NCBI RefSeq assembly: GCF_904849725.1 | Contig: NC_058522.1 | Coordinates: 336,355,029-336,419,028 of the forward strand | Direction: 5' to 3' | Length of the DNA: 64,000 nt | From: Hordeum vulgare subsp. vulgare | Taxonomy: Eukaryota; Streptophyta; Magnoliopsida; Poales; Poaceae | Shown here: positions 34,841-47,967 of the stretch, one piece after another | How positions within the stretch are numbered: position 1 is the stretch's first letter | Layout: every line of letters starts with the position of its first letter | Made by a program: the position numbers and the translations under genes | Notes under the pieces: model-generated | What the model saw: the letters and a program-made list of their open reading frames with translations, nothing else | Told to the model about the DNA's origin: nothing | Database searches by the model: none

Positions 34841-36256
34841 CACCAAACAAGGTATATTTGATATACATGTTATTGATGTGTACCTCACGAGCTCTCATAG
34901 TAGTACCTGGGTATTTGATACCGGTTCTGTTGCTCACGTTTGCAACTCGAAATAGGAACTGCGGAATAAACAAAGGCTCGCGAAGGACGAAGTGACGATG
35001 CACGTGGGAAATGGTTCCAAGGTTGATGCGATAACTATCGGCACGCTCTCACTTCAATTATCGTCACGATTAGTGATGAACCTAAATAAGTGTTATTTAG
35101 TGCCTGCGTTAAGCATGAACATTTATATATGGATATTGTTTATTGCGAGATGGTTACTCATTGAAGTCAAAGAAGAATGGTTGTTCTATTTATATGAGTA
35201 ATATCTTTTATGGTCATGCACCCAATGTGAGGGGTTTGTTTATGTTGAATCTCGATAGTGATGATATTCATATCCATAACATTGAGGCGAAAAGATGTAG
35301 AGTTAGTGATGATAGCGCCACTTTCTTGTGGAACTACCGCTTAGGTCATTTTGTTATAAAACGCATGAAGAAACTCCATGCCGATGGACTTTTGGAGTAA
35401 CTTGATTTTGAATCACTTGACACATGTGAACCATGCCTCATGGGTAAGATGACTAAGACTCCATTCTCCGGAACAATGGAGCGTGCATGTGACTTGTTGG
35501 AGATCATACATACTGATGTGTTCGGGCAAATGAGCATAGAGGAGCGCAGTGGATATCGTTATTTTCTCACCTTCACTGATGATTTGAGTAGATATGGTTA
35601 TATCTACTTGATGAAGCACAAGTCTGAAACGTTTGAAAAGTTTAAGCAACTTTAGAGTGAAGTTAAAAATCCTCGTAACAAGAAGATCAAATTCCAATGA
35701 TCTGATCGAGGAGGTGAGTATCTCAGTTACGAGTTGGTGCTCAGTTAAGACAATGTGGAATTGTTTCACAGTTGACACCGCCTGGAACATCACAGCGTAA
35801 TGGTGTGTCCGAACATCGTAGTCGTACTTTATTTGATATGGTGCGTTCTATGATGTCTCTTACCGATTTCTATTATCATTTTGGGGCTATGCATTGGAGA
35901 CAACTGCATTCACTTTAAATAGGGCACCATCAAAATTCGTTAAGACGACACCATATGAACTATGGTATGGCAAGAAGCCAAAGTTGTCGTTTCTTAAAGT
36001 TTGGGGATGTGATGCTTATGTCAAAAAGCTTCATCCTGAAAAGATGCAACCCAAAGCGGAAAAGTGTGTCTTCATAGAATACCCAAAAGAGACAGTTGGG
36101 TACACCTTCTATCTCCCATCCAAAGGCAAAGTTTTTGACACTAAAAAGGGAGCATTTCTTGAGAAAGAGTTTCTCTGGAAAGAATTGAGTGGGAGGAAGA
36201 TAGAACTTGATGGGGTTGTAAAACATTTGCTTCAACCAGATGGTGGCGCACGATAG
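34841..36256 (+). pseudogene. Element D protease and integrase, broken
   Basis: The protease active site STWVFDTGSVAHVCNSK is intact but followed by TAG (34953-34955). Integrase pieces are 35143-35400 (FLWNYRLGHF, first zinc His changed to Asn; LHADGLLE then stop), 35440-35655 (IHTDVFGQMS with Asp, TDDLSRYGYIYLMKHK) and 35894-36256 (FTLNRAPSKF, TPYELWYGKKPKLSFLKVWGCDAYV). A frame change between the last two segments separates the second Asp and the Glu. Confidence 0.86.
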
Positions 36257-37109
36257 AAAGAAATTTTCTTCGAAGCTACACCAGTTGAAGAGGAAGCTAA
36301 TGATGATGATCATGAAACTTCATATCAAGTTGTTGTCGGACCTCATAGGTCGACAAGGGCACATATTGCTCATGAGTGGTATGGGAATCCTGTGTTATCA
36401 ATCATGTTGTTGGACAACAACGAACCTACGAGCTATGCAGAAGCAATGGTGGGCCCAGATTCCAACAAATGGTTAGAGGCCATGAAATCCGAGATAGGAT
36501 CTGTGTATGAAAACAAAGTATGGACCTTGGAAGTATTACCTGAAGGACGAAAGGCCATTCAGAACAAATGGATCTTTAAGAAGAAGACATACGCAGACGG
36601 TAATGTGAACGTCTATAAAGCTCGACTTATGGCAAAGGGTTTTTGAAAAGTTCAAGGAGTTTACTACGATGAGATTTTCTCACCCGTAGCGATTCTTAAG
36701 CCCGTCAGAATCATGTTAGCAATAGTTGCATTTTTCGATTATGAAATTTGGCAAATGGATGTCAAAACAGCGTTCCTTGACGGGTTTATTAAGGAAGAGT
36801 TGTATATGATGCAACTGGAAGGGTTTGTCGATCTAGAGAATGCTGACAAAGTATGCAATATCCAGCGATCACTTATAGACTAGTGCAAGCATCTCGGAGT
36901 TGGAATTAGCGCTTTGATGAGGTGATCAAGGCGTTTGGGTTTATACAAGTTTTTGGAGAAGCTTGTATTTACAAGAAAGTGAGTGGAAGATCTATAGCGT
37001 TTCTAATATTATTATATATGGATGACATATTGCTGATTGGAAGCAATATAGAAATTTTGGGAAGCGTAAAGGATTACTTGAATAAAAAAATTTCAATGAA
37101 GGACCTCAG
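36257..37109 (+). pseudogene. Element D reverse transcriptase, interrupted by solo LTR
   Basis: Acidic linker remnant, then 36392-36646 (MVGPDSNKWLEAMKSEIGS, RKAIQNKWIFKKKTYADGN) ending at a TGA after MAKGF. QMDVKTAFLDGF and ELYMMQLEGF follow. 36922 onward reads FGFIQVFGEACIYKKVSG and LLYMDDILLIGSN, with YMDD in place of YVDD and one extra Leu before it. Coding ends at 37109 where the nested LTR begins. Confidence 0.85.
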
Positions 37110-40100
37110 TGTAACGCCCAAGATGAGATCCTATCCTTATTTTTGGCGCGAGGCCCTCGACAGGGATAGAAGTGCATCTCGTAGTTTCGCAAGAATGGAT
37201 ATTGTTACAAGTACATGTACTAAAGAGAAGAGTATATGGAATTGGCTTACACTCGCCACAAGTTACTTCAGAGTATCATCAGTACAATACATAAACATCA
37301 CGAAGAAGAGCAGGGTCCGACTACGGATGAAAACAAACGAGAAAAGAACAACGTCCATCCTTGCTATCCCAGGCTGCCGGCCTCGAACCCATCCTAGATC
37401 GATGATGAAGAAGAAGAAACTCCAAATGAACAACCATCGCGCTCACGTCGTAATATCCTTACATGTACCTGCAACTGGTGTTGTAGTAATCTGTGAGCCA
37501 CAGGGGACTCAGCAATCTCATTTCCAAAGGTATCAAGACTAGCAAAGCTTAATGGATGAGGCATGGTTAAGTGGTGAGGCTGCAGTAGGGACTAAGCATT
37601 TATTTATTGACTAACTTACGAGTACAAGAATAAAGAGGGGGATGATCTACGCATAGCGGACATGAACTACTGATGATCAAATGAATGATCCTGAACACCT
37701 ACTTACGTCAAACATAACCCCAAAGTGTCCGCACTCGGAGAAGGAGCTCACGAAAGATACAATCATGGTTATCACTCAGTTGGCATATTTTAATTAAGTT
37801 AACTTCAAGTTATCTAGAACGAGATGTTAAACAAAGTTTCCACATTGCCACATAACCACGGGCATGACTTTCCAAAAGATTTAACCCTGCAGGGGTGCTC
37901 CAACTAGTCCATCACAAACTACAACACGCTGCGACGGCATGACCTCAATCAGGGAAACCCGTGATCTCCTCGAATCCCTATTGGAAAACCTCAACCTCGA
38001 GTTGGCTCAAAGCATCCTCGGAATCCCTCGCACGAAACGCTCGATAAAGGTAAATCAAGTCCAGCAAGGCCGCCCGACGTGCCGACAATCCCGATAGGAG
38101 CCGCGTATCTCGTTCTCAGGGCAATCAGATGAGCGCAACGTACAGTGGCCTGATAGAAATCACCCGACTTGCCCCGGGTTGGCCCCGCACATGACTCTGT
38201 TTTGGACCAGCACCATCAGCACCGGCCCGCCTTGTATTATGTTGAATTACTCCTCGGGTAGCGCTAACTCCCTATGCTTTCAGTATTAACATAATTATTA
38301 TGTTGGGCAAATATAGTACCAATGTTGGGCCGTGCGAGACGAGCTTTATCCTAAAACGAGAATCTAGGGGGTCCCCATAACAACCCCAAGCATGTTAGGA
38401 GCGCTCATTTATGGAACATAACACCGGTAGTCGAAACTAAGGGGGCAAAGGTGGAACAAAACACCAGGCTAGAAAGGCCGAGCCTTCCACCTTTTACCAA
38501 GTATATAGGTGCATTAGCTTAAGTAGCAATTAATATGGTGATATAATAAGGAACCCTTGTTATCACATGGAAGCAACTGCACCTACAACTAGCAATGCTA
38601 ACACATGGTTAAGCAAGCGGTAACATAGCCAATCAGTGGTTTGCTAGGTTGTGAACAGGTTGAAGGTTTTCATGGCAATGTTGGGAGGCTGATATTTAAC
38701 ATGTGGTAGGAAACGAGACATAACGATAGAAACGATAAAACTAGCATGGCAATGATAGTAATGGTATCTAGGGAAATGGTCATCTTGCTTGAGATCCCGC
38801 TTGGAAGAAGAACAACTCCGTGAAGCAGACGGACCGATGTAGACGAACGAGTCCTCACTTTCCGACACGCTTGCGGAACTCTATCGAGACGAAGCAAACC
38901 GGAAACAAGAATAAACACACGATATTCACCACGGCACATGCACGACATAATTCTCAACACATATGATGCATGATCGGTCTAATGCAAGGCATGGCATGGC
39001 AATTCGTTCCAATCAAACACTACACATTAAGTGAAGTTCAATATGCAACGAGTTGCTTTTTGAGGAAAATCCACATACGAATTATTTAGTTCTATCATGA
39101 TTAGGTACACGACAGTATTAAATGTGGCTAAACAAGGCGAGAGGTGAAGCTTAATTAAACTACCTATCTAGGCATTTAAAATGAGGTCGGAAACGACTTA
39201 TAGCATCTCCGAATTGACCTCATACGTTAATTTATAATTCTGTCCAGATCTGAACTAACATGTTTTAATATTTTTTAAACAGAAAAATAAGTAGGTTCAC
39301 GTGATTCTACGTGTCGTTCCCAGCAATTTTCACATAGAGAACATCTCCAACGGAGCTACGGTTCAAAATATATGATCACCGCAAGATATGATGGCATGAA
39401 TGCAATATATGTGCAAATGGCAGCCACAACATTCCAAAACATAAAAATAGCAAGCTATTATGAAACTACACAAGATTCAAAGCAAGTTTCATATAGGGCA
39501 CGATCAAAACGGAGCAACGGTTCAACAAATACAAACTACACAAGAAATAGACATAATCTACCAAAAACAGCAACATGGCATTTTCTACACCCCAAAACAA
39601 CAAGCTACATAGACCCAAAATGCTCAAACAAGACATGACACAGTAGAGGGCAAGATGCACTTCAACACCCTACTAATAACATCTAGCATGGAAGCATGGA
39701 TCACTTGGAAAAAAACTCACAAAATGGCATCTCACACAGAGTTTCAGACTTAGGGAAAATATCAGTTTTTGACAGTGCAGTTTTTGATCTGAAGGCATAT
39801 TGATAGCAGCAAAACTAAGCTACAGGGCTCCATATGGCATGAAAATCTATAACATGCTAGAGAATCTTAAGAACTACAACTAACTCCATTGCTCCAACCT
39901 CAAAAGAGCTATAGATCACTAGCAAAACTCATGGCAAGACAGCAACAAAATATAACAGATTTCAGAATTAGAAATATTTCAGCATGTCCAAATCAGCACT
40001 ATTTCCTAGCATGTTGACAACAAGCAAACAACACCTAAACATGGATTTCTATTGCAACCAAAATTACTAGAGGCTAGCCTACATATCCAAGGGCATATCT

Positions 40101-41926
40101 CTAGTTGACAACTCATTCATATCATGCACGGAATAAATCCCACAAAATAAGCAAAAGGGCAACATGGCAAAATATCACGCGCACTAACTTGCTCAAAAGC
40201 TAAAAACTAAACGCACAGTTAAATTCTATGGATTTTCCTATCCCAAAAACATGTATAATATGTGGGGTTCGAAAAATAAACTAGGGCCACACATATATGC
40301 GAGAATATGTCCTAAACACGACATGGCAAACTAGCGACGGAGTCTTCATGCAAAAATGCAAGCAACCACTCTGAAATACATGGAAAAGGGTCCCGAACAA
40401 CACGAACATTTCACCTATGGTATTTGAACAAACCGTACACGCGCAAAAAATAGCTAGGGATTAACTCCCTATTAGGACAACACGCAAAACTAGGTAAACA
40501 TCGGGTTAAACCACTCCAAACATGCATGCAAGTTGCAAAATATTATTCTACACGAAAAACTACACGAGTTACATATATAATACGTCGCGGTCCGTTGCAC
40601 GGTTAATTAACTACGGGCGTTTGAAAATCCGGCAATTTTCTGGAATTATAAATCGCACAAAAACCTAAAAACCTAAACGGGCCGAAAAGAGGCACGCGCT
40701 AAATAACTAAACAACGCACGCACATAAAATAGTGGGGATCGGGGCAGTGTCACCTTGGGCCTGGCCCAGGCCGGTCTGGACGAAGAGGTGGCTCGGCCTC
40801 GGTTGGGGATGGTCCGAGGGGGCGCGCTGGGCCGGCGGCGTCGTCCCTGGGCCGTGACGCGATGGACCTGCGCGAGCCTATGGCCCACGCTGGCAGCGGG
40901 CCGGTTGGGGTGGCGGCTGGAGCGGCGGCTCATCTGGCCAGCGTGAGTCAATGTGGGAGCACGCGCGGCCGAGGCGCTGTCGAGCGGAGAGGCTCCTCCT
41001 CGTCCCGCTCGAGGCACAGGACCCCTGGCGGCGCAATGCAGATCTCTGGCGAGGGCGCGCCCGGGCAGTCGTGGGGAAGGCCCCCGGACCGGATCTAGAC
41101 GGATCTGGCCGACGACAGTGCAGGAGGCCAAGAGGCGGCGGCGCACGGCGGCTGAGACATAGCTGGTGGTGGACGGCGACGGGGCTAGGCGAGGTCTCGG
41201 CGAGCGGCGGCGCGACCGGGCCCGGGGAGGGCCTGCGATGGGCTTGGTGGGCCAAGCGCGCTGAAGAGGTGGGAGAGAGGAGAGAGAGGTTGTGGTGGCG
41301 GCTGCTGTAGGTGGGGCACGGATTTCGAGGCAGAGGTGGGAGAAGACCATTTTTGGACATGGGGGTGTCCATTTATACGCAAATGGGGCATTTTCGGACC
41401 CTCCGATCTCGATCGGACACTCCGGAATTTCCCTAAGGTTAGGTTAGGCCGTGTAGAGTGGCTTAGGTGAAGATGAGAGGGAAGTGGGCACCCGACAACG
41501 CGATTTAAAACACCAAAAAACGTCCGACGATAAACCGGATACAATGCCGCTACGGTCGACCGTTCGGGTACCAGATGAGCTCCGATTGCGACGAAAATTG
41601 GCAGGCGGCCTACCTATATCTAAATAAGACTCTACGCCAAGTTTCATCGCAATCCAAGAATATTTTATACACACTTTTGAAAACAAGGTTTTAAACGATG
41701 CCACAGGCGCGTGCGTGTGTGGTCGGGCTCAAGATGGTCAACGACGAACGCGGAGAGAACCGACAACTAATAATGGATGCAAATTTTTGAAAACTGGCGG
41801 CAATGGGATGCCGATGCAATGGAGATGATGAGAATGATGCGATGATGATGCGACAATTAAAATAATCACACAATAGCAGTGGAATAAACGGGGAATCTTC
41901 TGGGGCGTCGGTCTCGGGCTGTTACA
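37110..41926 (-). mobile_element. 4.8-kb solo LTR, long-LTR Gypsy-like family (TGTAACGCCC...GGGCTGTTACA)
   Basis: One uninterrupted 4817-bp unit whose ends are inverted TGTAAC/GTTACA. Read on the minus strand it opens TGTAACAGCCCGAGACCGACG, a grass Ty3/gypsy LTR opening, and closes CATCTTGGGCGTTACA. The target flanks are CTCAG (37105-37109) and CTCGA (41927-41931), an imperfect 5-bp duplication. The terminus does not recur inside, so it is a single LTR. It has a GC-rich block (about 40680-41330) near the minus-strand start, where overlapping low-complexity ORFs occur on both strands, and A/T-rich sequence elsewhere. Size and lack of coding recall Sukkula-like long LTRs, but the name is not certain. 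Confidence 0.82.
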
Positions 41927-42660
41927 CTCGAAGAAGCTGCTTACATATTAGGCATCAAGAATTATAGAGATAGATCAAGACGCCTAATAGGACTTTCACA
42001 AAGCACATACCTTGATAAGATTTTGAAGAAGTTCGAAATGGAACAATCCAAGAAATGGTTCTGGCCTGTCTTACAAGGTATAAAGTTGAGTAGGACTCAA
42101 TGCCCAGTAACTATAGAAGATAGAGAAAAGATGAGTGTCGTCCCCTATGCTTCAGCCAGAGGGTCCATCATGTATGCAATGTTGTGCACTAGACCTAATG
42201 TCAGCCTTGCCATAAGTATGTTGGGAAGGTTTCAATGTAATCCCAGAATGGAGCACTTGACAATGGTCAAGAAGATTCTGAAGTACCTGAAAAGGACTAA
42301 GGAAATGTTTCTCGTTTATGGAGGTGACGAAGAGTTCGTCGTAAAGGATTACGTTGATGCAAGTTTCGACACTGATCCGGATGACTCTAAGTCACAAACC
42401 GTATATGTATTTATTCTCAATGGGGGTGCGGTAATCTGGTGAAGTTCCAAGCAGAGTGTTGTAGCTGATTTTACATGCAAAGTAGAGTACATAGCTGCCT
42501 CGGAGGCGGCTAAAGAAGGTGTCTGGATGAAGCAGTTCATGACAGATCTTGGAGTTGTGCCAAGTGCACTAGATCCAATAAATCTGTTCTATGACAACAC
42601 TGGTGCCATTGCTCTAGACAGGGAACCAAGGTTTCACAAGAGGACTTGACACACAAAATT
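41927..42660 (+). pseudogene. Element D RT end and RNase H
   Basis: Resumes D's pol after the solo LTR: EEAAYILGIKNY, STYLDKILKKFEME, YASARGSIMYAMLCTRPN, then the RNase H start DYVDASFDTDPDD with the first catalytic Asp kept. A TGA near 42440 (VIW-stop-SSKQ) is followed by the KVEYIAA and LFYDNTGAIA motifs in the same frame, so all three catalytic acidic residues are recognisable. A further stop comes near 42650. Confidence 0.86.
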
Positions 42661-42859
42661 ATGCTTCAATGCCATCCGCAAATTACATCAAGGAGGGGGA
42701 CATAAATATTTGCAAAGTGCACATGAATCTGAATGTTGCAGACCCGCTGACTAAGCCTCTTCCACGAGCAAAACATGATCAACACCAGAACTGTATGGGT
42801 GTTAGATTCGTTACATTGTAAATCACGTAGTGATGTGAAGCTAGATTATTGACTCTAGT

Positions 42860-42872
42860 GCAAGTGGGAGAC
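42860..42872 (+). promoter_or_regulatory. Element D polypurine tract
   Basis: GCAAGTGGGAGAC directly before the 3' LTR at 42873. Confidence 0.85.
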
Positions 42873-44664
42873 TGTTGGAGATATGCCCTAGAGGCAATAA
42901 TAAAATAGTTATTATTATATTTCCTATTTCAAGATAATCATTTATTATCCATGCTAGAATTGTATTGAATGGAAACACAAATACATGTGTGGATACATAG
43001 ACAAAACACTGTCCCTAGTAAGACTCTAGTCGAGTAGCTCGTTGATGAAAGATGATTAAGGTTACCTAGCCATAGACAAGTGTTTTCACTTGATAACAGG
43101 ATCACATCATTAGGAGAATGGTGTGTTGGACAAGACCCAAACTATGAGCGTAGCATGTGATCGTGTTATTTTATTGCTACTGTTTTCTGCATGTCAAGTA
43201 TACATTCCTATGAACATGAGATCATATAACTCACTGACACTGGGGGATTGCCTTGTGCGTATCAAACGTCGCAACATAACTGGGTGACTATAAAGGTGCT
43301 TTATAGGTATCTCCGAAGGTGTCTGTTGAGTTAGCATGGATCAAGACTTGGATTTGTCACTCTGTATGACGGAGAGGTATCTCAAGGCCCACTCGGTAAT
43401 ACAACATCACAAACAAGCCTTGCAAGCAATGTGACTAAACAGTTAGCCACGGGATTTTGTATTACGGAATGAGTAAAGAGACTTGCCGGCAACGAGATTG
43501 AAATAGGTTTAGAGATACCGATGATCTAACATCGGGCAAGTAACATACCGAAGGACAAAGGGAATGTTATACGGGATTGACTGAATCCTTGACATACAGG
43601 CTCAACCGATAAATATATTCGTAGAATATGTAGGATCCAATATGGACATCTAGGTCCTGCAATTGGATATTGACCGGAGAGTGTCTCGGTCATGTCTACA
43701 TAGTTCTCGAACTCGCAGGGTGTGCACACTTAAGGTTCGGTGACGTTTTCGGTATAGTTGAATCATTGATGTTGGTAATCGAATGTTGTTCGGAGTCTAG
43801 GATGAGATCCTGGACGTCACGAGGGGTTTACAGAATGGTCCATAGACGAAGATTGATATATAGAAAGTACCCATTTGGCTTCCGGAAGGTTTTCAGGCAT
43901 TACCGGTAAAGTATCTGGAGTGAAGAATGGGTTCCGGAGTTCCACCAAGAGGGTCCACCCACCCGGGAGAGAACCAAAGAGGCCCAAGGGTGGCGCACCA
44001 GCCCCTGGTGGGATGGTGGCCAGCCCAAAGAGGTCTATTCGGCCAAAGGGAGAAACGAAAGGAGGGTGGGGCCAAACGGAATTGGGGAAGGAGGACTCCT
44101 CCTTCCAAGTTGTATTGGAGGAGGACTCCTCCTGCTCTCCTTGCGCCGGCTGAACCCTAGGGCTTGTCCCTAGGGTGCCACCCCTCCCATCTCTCCTATC
44201 TATAGTGGAGGTGAGAGAGGCTTTTTGCACCTCAAGCCAAGGCGCAGCCCTCTTTCCCTCCACCACTTCGTTACACCCTATAGCTAGTTTGGTATGGTAC
44301 GGCGAGGCCCTACCAGAGTAGCTCCACCATCGTCACCGCCACACCGTCGTGCTGCCAGAGAAGTCAGCTACCTCTTCGTCTCTCTTGCTAGATCAAGAAG
44401 GCGGAGATCGTCATCGAGCTGCACGTTTGCTGAACGCGGATGTGCCGTCCATTTGGCGCTAGATCGGGATGGAGTTCGTGGGACGCTTGTGATCCGGATC
44501 GCGAAGACGTTCGACTACATCAACCACGTTTCTTGACGCTTCCCACTTAGCGATCTACAAGGGTATGTGGATCTGATCTCCCCTCTCATAGATGATCATC
44601 ACCATGGATAGGTCGTACGTGTGCGTAGGAATTTTTTTTGTTTCCCATGCACCATTCCCCAACA
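42873..44664 (+). repeat. 3' LTR of element D
   Basis: 1792 bp, TGTTGGAGATATGCC to CCCCAACA. A degenerate TATA region (CCTATCTATAG, 44195-44205) is present. The next bases AGTGT (44665-44669) would be D's right target duplication. Confidence 0.92.
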
Positions 44665-45439
44665 AGTGTGACTCTATATGAATGCCTCTCGTAGTGTATC
44701 ACGATGTGAAATGATCTATCATAGCACCAACATCAAAAAATGGACAGGCCATGCAAATATCATGCTAGCTATCTTACGATCATGCAAAGAAATATGACAA
44801 TGAATGCACTGGTCATCAAAACGGAGGCGGTGGAAGTTGCATGGCAATATATCACGGAATGGTTATGGAAATTCCATAGGAGGAAGGTATGGTGGCTATT
44901 TTGAGGAAGATATAATGAGGTGTGATAGAGCGTACCATATCACGGGGTTTGGATGCATCTATGAGGTTTACACCGACTCTCGAGGTGAGAAAGGGCTATG
45001 CACGGTACCGTAGAGGCTAGCAAATTGCGGAAAGGTAAGAGTGCGTATACCCATGGATTCACATTAGTCATAAATAACTCACATACTTATTGGAAGATTT
45101 TATTAGCTCTCTCGAAGCAAAGCACTACTCAATTGCCCCTAGGGAGAAGGTTGGGAGGAGTTAACCATCGCGTGACTCTGATTATAACAACACAAAGGAT
45201 TTCAATCAAGGATAAATTATGCTCCAACTTCATCGCATAACCAGAGACTATACGTGCATGCTTCAGGAATCACAAACCTTAACATCAATATTCTTACTAA
45301 TCCACAATCATCAACTAGTCGACCCACATATTACTATCTTAATGTCGTAATACTATTGCAAGGAATCAAACATATCAAACTCAGTGATCTACAAGTTTTA
45401 TGTAGGATTTTACTACTAACCATGTAAATGACCAATATC

Positions 45440-45660
45440 TTTTGACTCTCTAAATATATATAAGTGAAGCATGAGAGTTTAATTCTTTCTACAAAAGACC
45501 ACGCTCTAATATATATAAGTGAAGAAGAAGAGCATTCTACAAATAACAGTTTTCTATATGTAAAGAAACAGGCAATCCAAACTTCAAATGATATAAGTGA
45601 AGTGCATGAAGCATTATATAAAGCTATACTCAAAATATATAAGTGAAGTGTGATGAGCAT
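45440..45660. repeat. Dispersed repeats of ATATAAGTGAAG with CATTCTACAAAT
   Basis: TATAAGTGAAG recurs near 45460, 45515, 45590 and 45640, twice followed after ~15-20 bases by GAGCATTCTACAAAT (45530, 45657). A decayed tandem array with a unit of roughly 60-70 bp inside the TGATA-family internal region. Confidence 0.75.
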
Positions 45661-46627
45661 TCTACAAATCAACCATGGACTATCTCATACCAGAATGTGC
45701 ATAAACGAAAAGTGAAAACTAAACACAAAAGACGCTCCAAGATTTACACATATCGTGTGAATGAAACGAAGACGAAAACATATCGATACTTGTTGAAGAA
45801 ATATGGGATGCCTTCTCGGGTATCCCCAAGCTTCAACTCTTGCCTCTCCTCCATCCCCTCATATCGAGACCTCCTCCAACTTCGAACACTCTGTCCACAC
45901 AAAACTTAAGAGAAAACTCATGAGATCTGTTAGTATAATAATGCAAATTACTACCTTAAGTACTATTGCAAACCCATTCATATCTTTTTCCATTATAGCT
46001 ACTGTAATGTAACTTCTTCATGGCTTATACCCTCGATACAATCGATAGTTTCATCAAAACGAGCAAAACAATGCATCAAAAAACAGAATCTGTCAAAAGC
46101 AGGACAATCTGTAGTAATCTGAACGTTGACCATAGTTATATAAATTACAAAATTCAAACAAATTAGGACGAAATAATTTTTTTTCATAGAACTACTCTGT
46201 AAAATTTCAGAAACTTTCAACGTTCTATTTAAAAAATTAAATTCATGCACTACAACCAAAGTTTCTGTTTTTGCATCACACATACCAACAAGCAATCTAA
46301 TCATCCTAAAGGAAAATCTTGGCACATTATTTTTATAATACAATGGTATTTATACAAGGGAATAATTATTTTTGTTGAAAAGTTTCTATAATCAAGATTC
46401 ACAATATTTTCATGGGCATGAACAAAGTTCAGGGCTAGCCCCCACTTCAACGGTGCTCGTCCTTCTCAGTTTCACTTTTCTTTTTGAAAAAGATTTAAGT
46501 TCCTCACTTTATTTATTTTTTTAAAACTTTTTAAAGGCACACAACAGAAATAAACGACTCTCTAGAACTTCCCGGTTGTCTCCCTGACAACGCTTTCTTT
46601 AAAGTCGTTAAGCTAGCCATAAAGTGC

Positions 46628-46915
46628 TCAAGTAATGGATCCACCCGGATCCCAAGGTATATCAAAGCCAAGTTTAATTAACAATGATTTATAATTTAGT
46701 AGTGAGCACAAAGCAACATATATCATATAGTGAATAAGTCTAACTCTCTTCTTATGCATCGGCATGTCATAAAAAAACAATTCATGCACATCAAGTAAAG
46801 GCCAATACATAGCATAAGCACTTTCTTGCAATTTTATCATATTGGAAACATAGAGAGGTGAAGATTTGGTTCCTCTCTCATAATAATTGCAAGTAGGAGC
46901 AGAAAGCACATGCAT
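46628..46915 (-). pseudogene. Downstream piece of the TGATA-family protein of unknown function
   Basis: A 95-residue open stretch: MHVLSAPTCNYYERGTKSS, then LYVSNMIKLQESAYAMYWPL, DVHELFFYDMPMHKKRVRL and a hydrophobic end. It lies downstream on the minus strand from the acidic ORF and probably belonged to the same protein, with stops and frame changes between 46915 and 47063. No known domain is recognised. Confidence 0.55.
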
Positions 46916-47062
46916 ATTCTATCCCTCAAGATCATCATGTGAAGTGGTAAAAGGCAACCCATCAATTTAATCCTTAATAAGAGCAAACTTCTCTGAAATA
47001 GTGTAGTTGGGTGAATTCAAAAAGATAATAGGACTATCATGTATGTGTGCAATAGCAACAAT

Positions 47063-47967
47063 TTAATTCTTAACATAAGGAATTGTAGCAAGTTCATCTT
47101 TACAAGCATAATTCATATTGGCATCACGGCCACAAGCATAGCAAGCATCAATTTCATCAAAAAATGGATATTTCAAAAGAATCAACACGATCATAGCAGT
47201 TATCATAGTATTCATCCTTCGGTATGTGTGAAGGGAAATTAAACAATGTATGAGTTGAAGAGTTACTCTCATTAGAAGGTGGGCACGGGTAGCTAATCCA
47301 CTCTTCCTCCTTTTGCTCTTCGCTCTCCTCCTCTTCTTTTTCATCTAATGAGCTCAAAGTTTTAGAAATTTCTTCTTCCATAGATTCCTGCAAAATATTA
47401 ATCTCTTCCAAGACAGACATCATTCTTTCAATAAATTCATTAATATCAACATTATATTCATAATTATCATGGCAATATTTAAGTATGGAATTTTTTTCAG
47501 ATTTGTAAGGAACATCACCATACTTTTCAAGCAAAGAAGGAATTCCATAAGCACCTTTAAAAGAAACAAATTCTTTTATTCGTTCCACATCATAGTAATC
47601 ATATATACCGTTAGAATAAGAAGCCAAGGTTTTATTATCATTATATTCACATTGAAAGGGAAGGTGTAGACCCTTAATCTTGGAGCAACAAGTATAATCA
47701 CATATCAAACATGCATCCCAAGCAAACCAATGTAAAATTCTAATTTGATCCCATGAGTGTTTCCCTTTTGAGATAAGAGATAATCCATAAAATATTCACT
47801 TGGATCCGAAGTTACTCCCGTTATCAATTTGAATGGGGTTTTCTCAGGATTATCAAAGTAGTGTTTATTATTTTCCACATAACAAGCATCAAGGGTTTTA
47901 GGAGGTTCCCCATCCCCATGAGTAGCAAGTACATCTATTTTTTTTGGTGTTTCATGTTCCATATCCA
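47063..47967 (-). pseudogene. Acidic protein of unknown function encoded by TGATA-family element
   Basis: Three overlapping open segments (about 47967-47705, 47708-47157, 47344-47063). The likely start is the internal Met of MDMEHETPKKIDVL rather than the hydrophobic run before it. Recognisable blocks are TLDACYVENNKHYFDNPEK, FYIGLLGMHV, ICDYTCCSKIKGLHLPF and a helical NEFIERMMSVLEEINILQES stretch. A Glu run (SSLDEKEEEESEEQKEEE) follows, then SYPCPPSNESNSSTHTLF. One break sits at 47705 (stop after GMHV), another near 47165. It matches no gag or pol motif I know. It may be a structural or packaging protein, but that is a guess. Confidence 0.65.

Larger units (their letters stand above)
32984..44664 (+). 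mobile_element. Copia element D, 5' LTR missing, with a nested 4.8-kb solo LTR
   Basis: D starts inside its leader at the B-D fusion and contains leader, gag, pol, purine tract (42860) and a complete 3' LTR (42873-44664). The solo LTR 37110-41926 interrupts RT just after KDYLNKKISMKDL; the sequence resumes at 41932 with EEAAYILGIKNYRD-type coding. Sequence after 44664 belongs to the internal part of a TGATA-family element, so D had inserted into it. D's left flank is lost. Confidence 0.88.

Noticed and set aside
35413..35793. 126-residue minus-strand ORF
   Set aside because: Antisense shadow of element D integrase, and nearly the same shadow is seen opposite element A.
40673..41544. 225-residue minus ORF and several overlapping ORFs, possible host gene
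   Set aside because: Low-complexity Arg/Ser/Pro/Ala composition, ORFs on both strands, no domain, and wholly inside a single LTR.
37110..41926. A complete element with two LTRs
   Set aside because: The terminal sequence occurs only once at each end and no second LTR start or coding region was found inside, so a single long LTR is the better reading.
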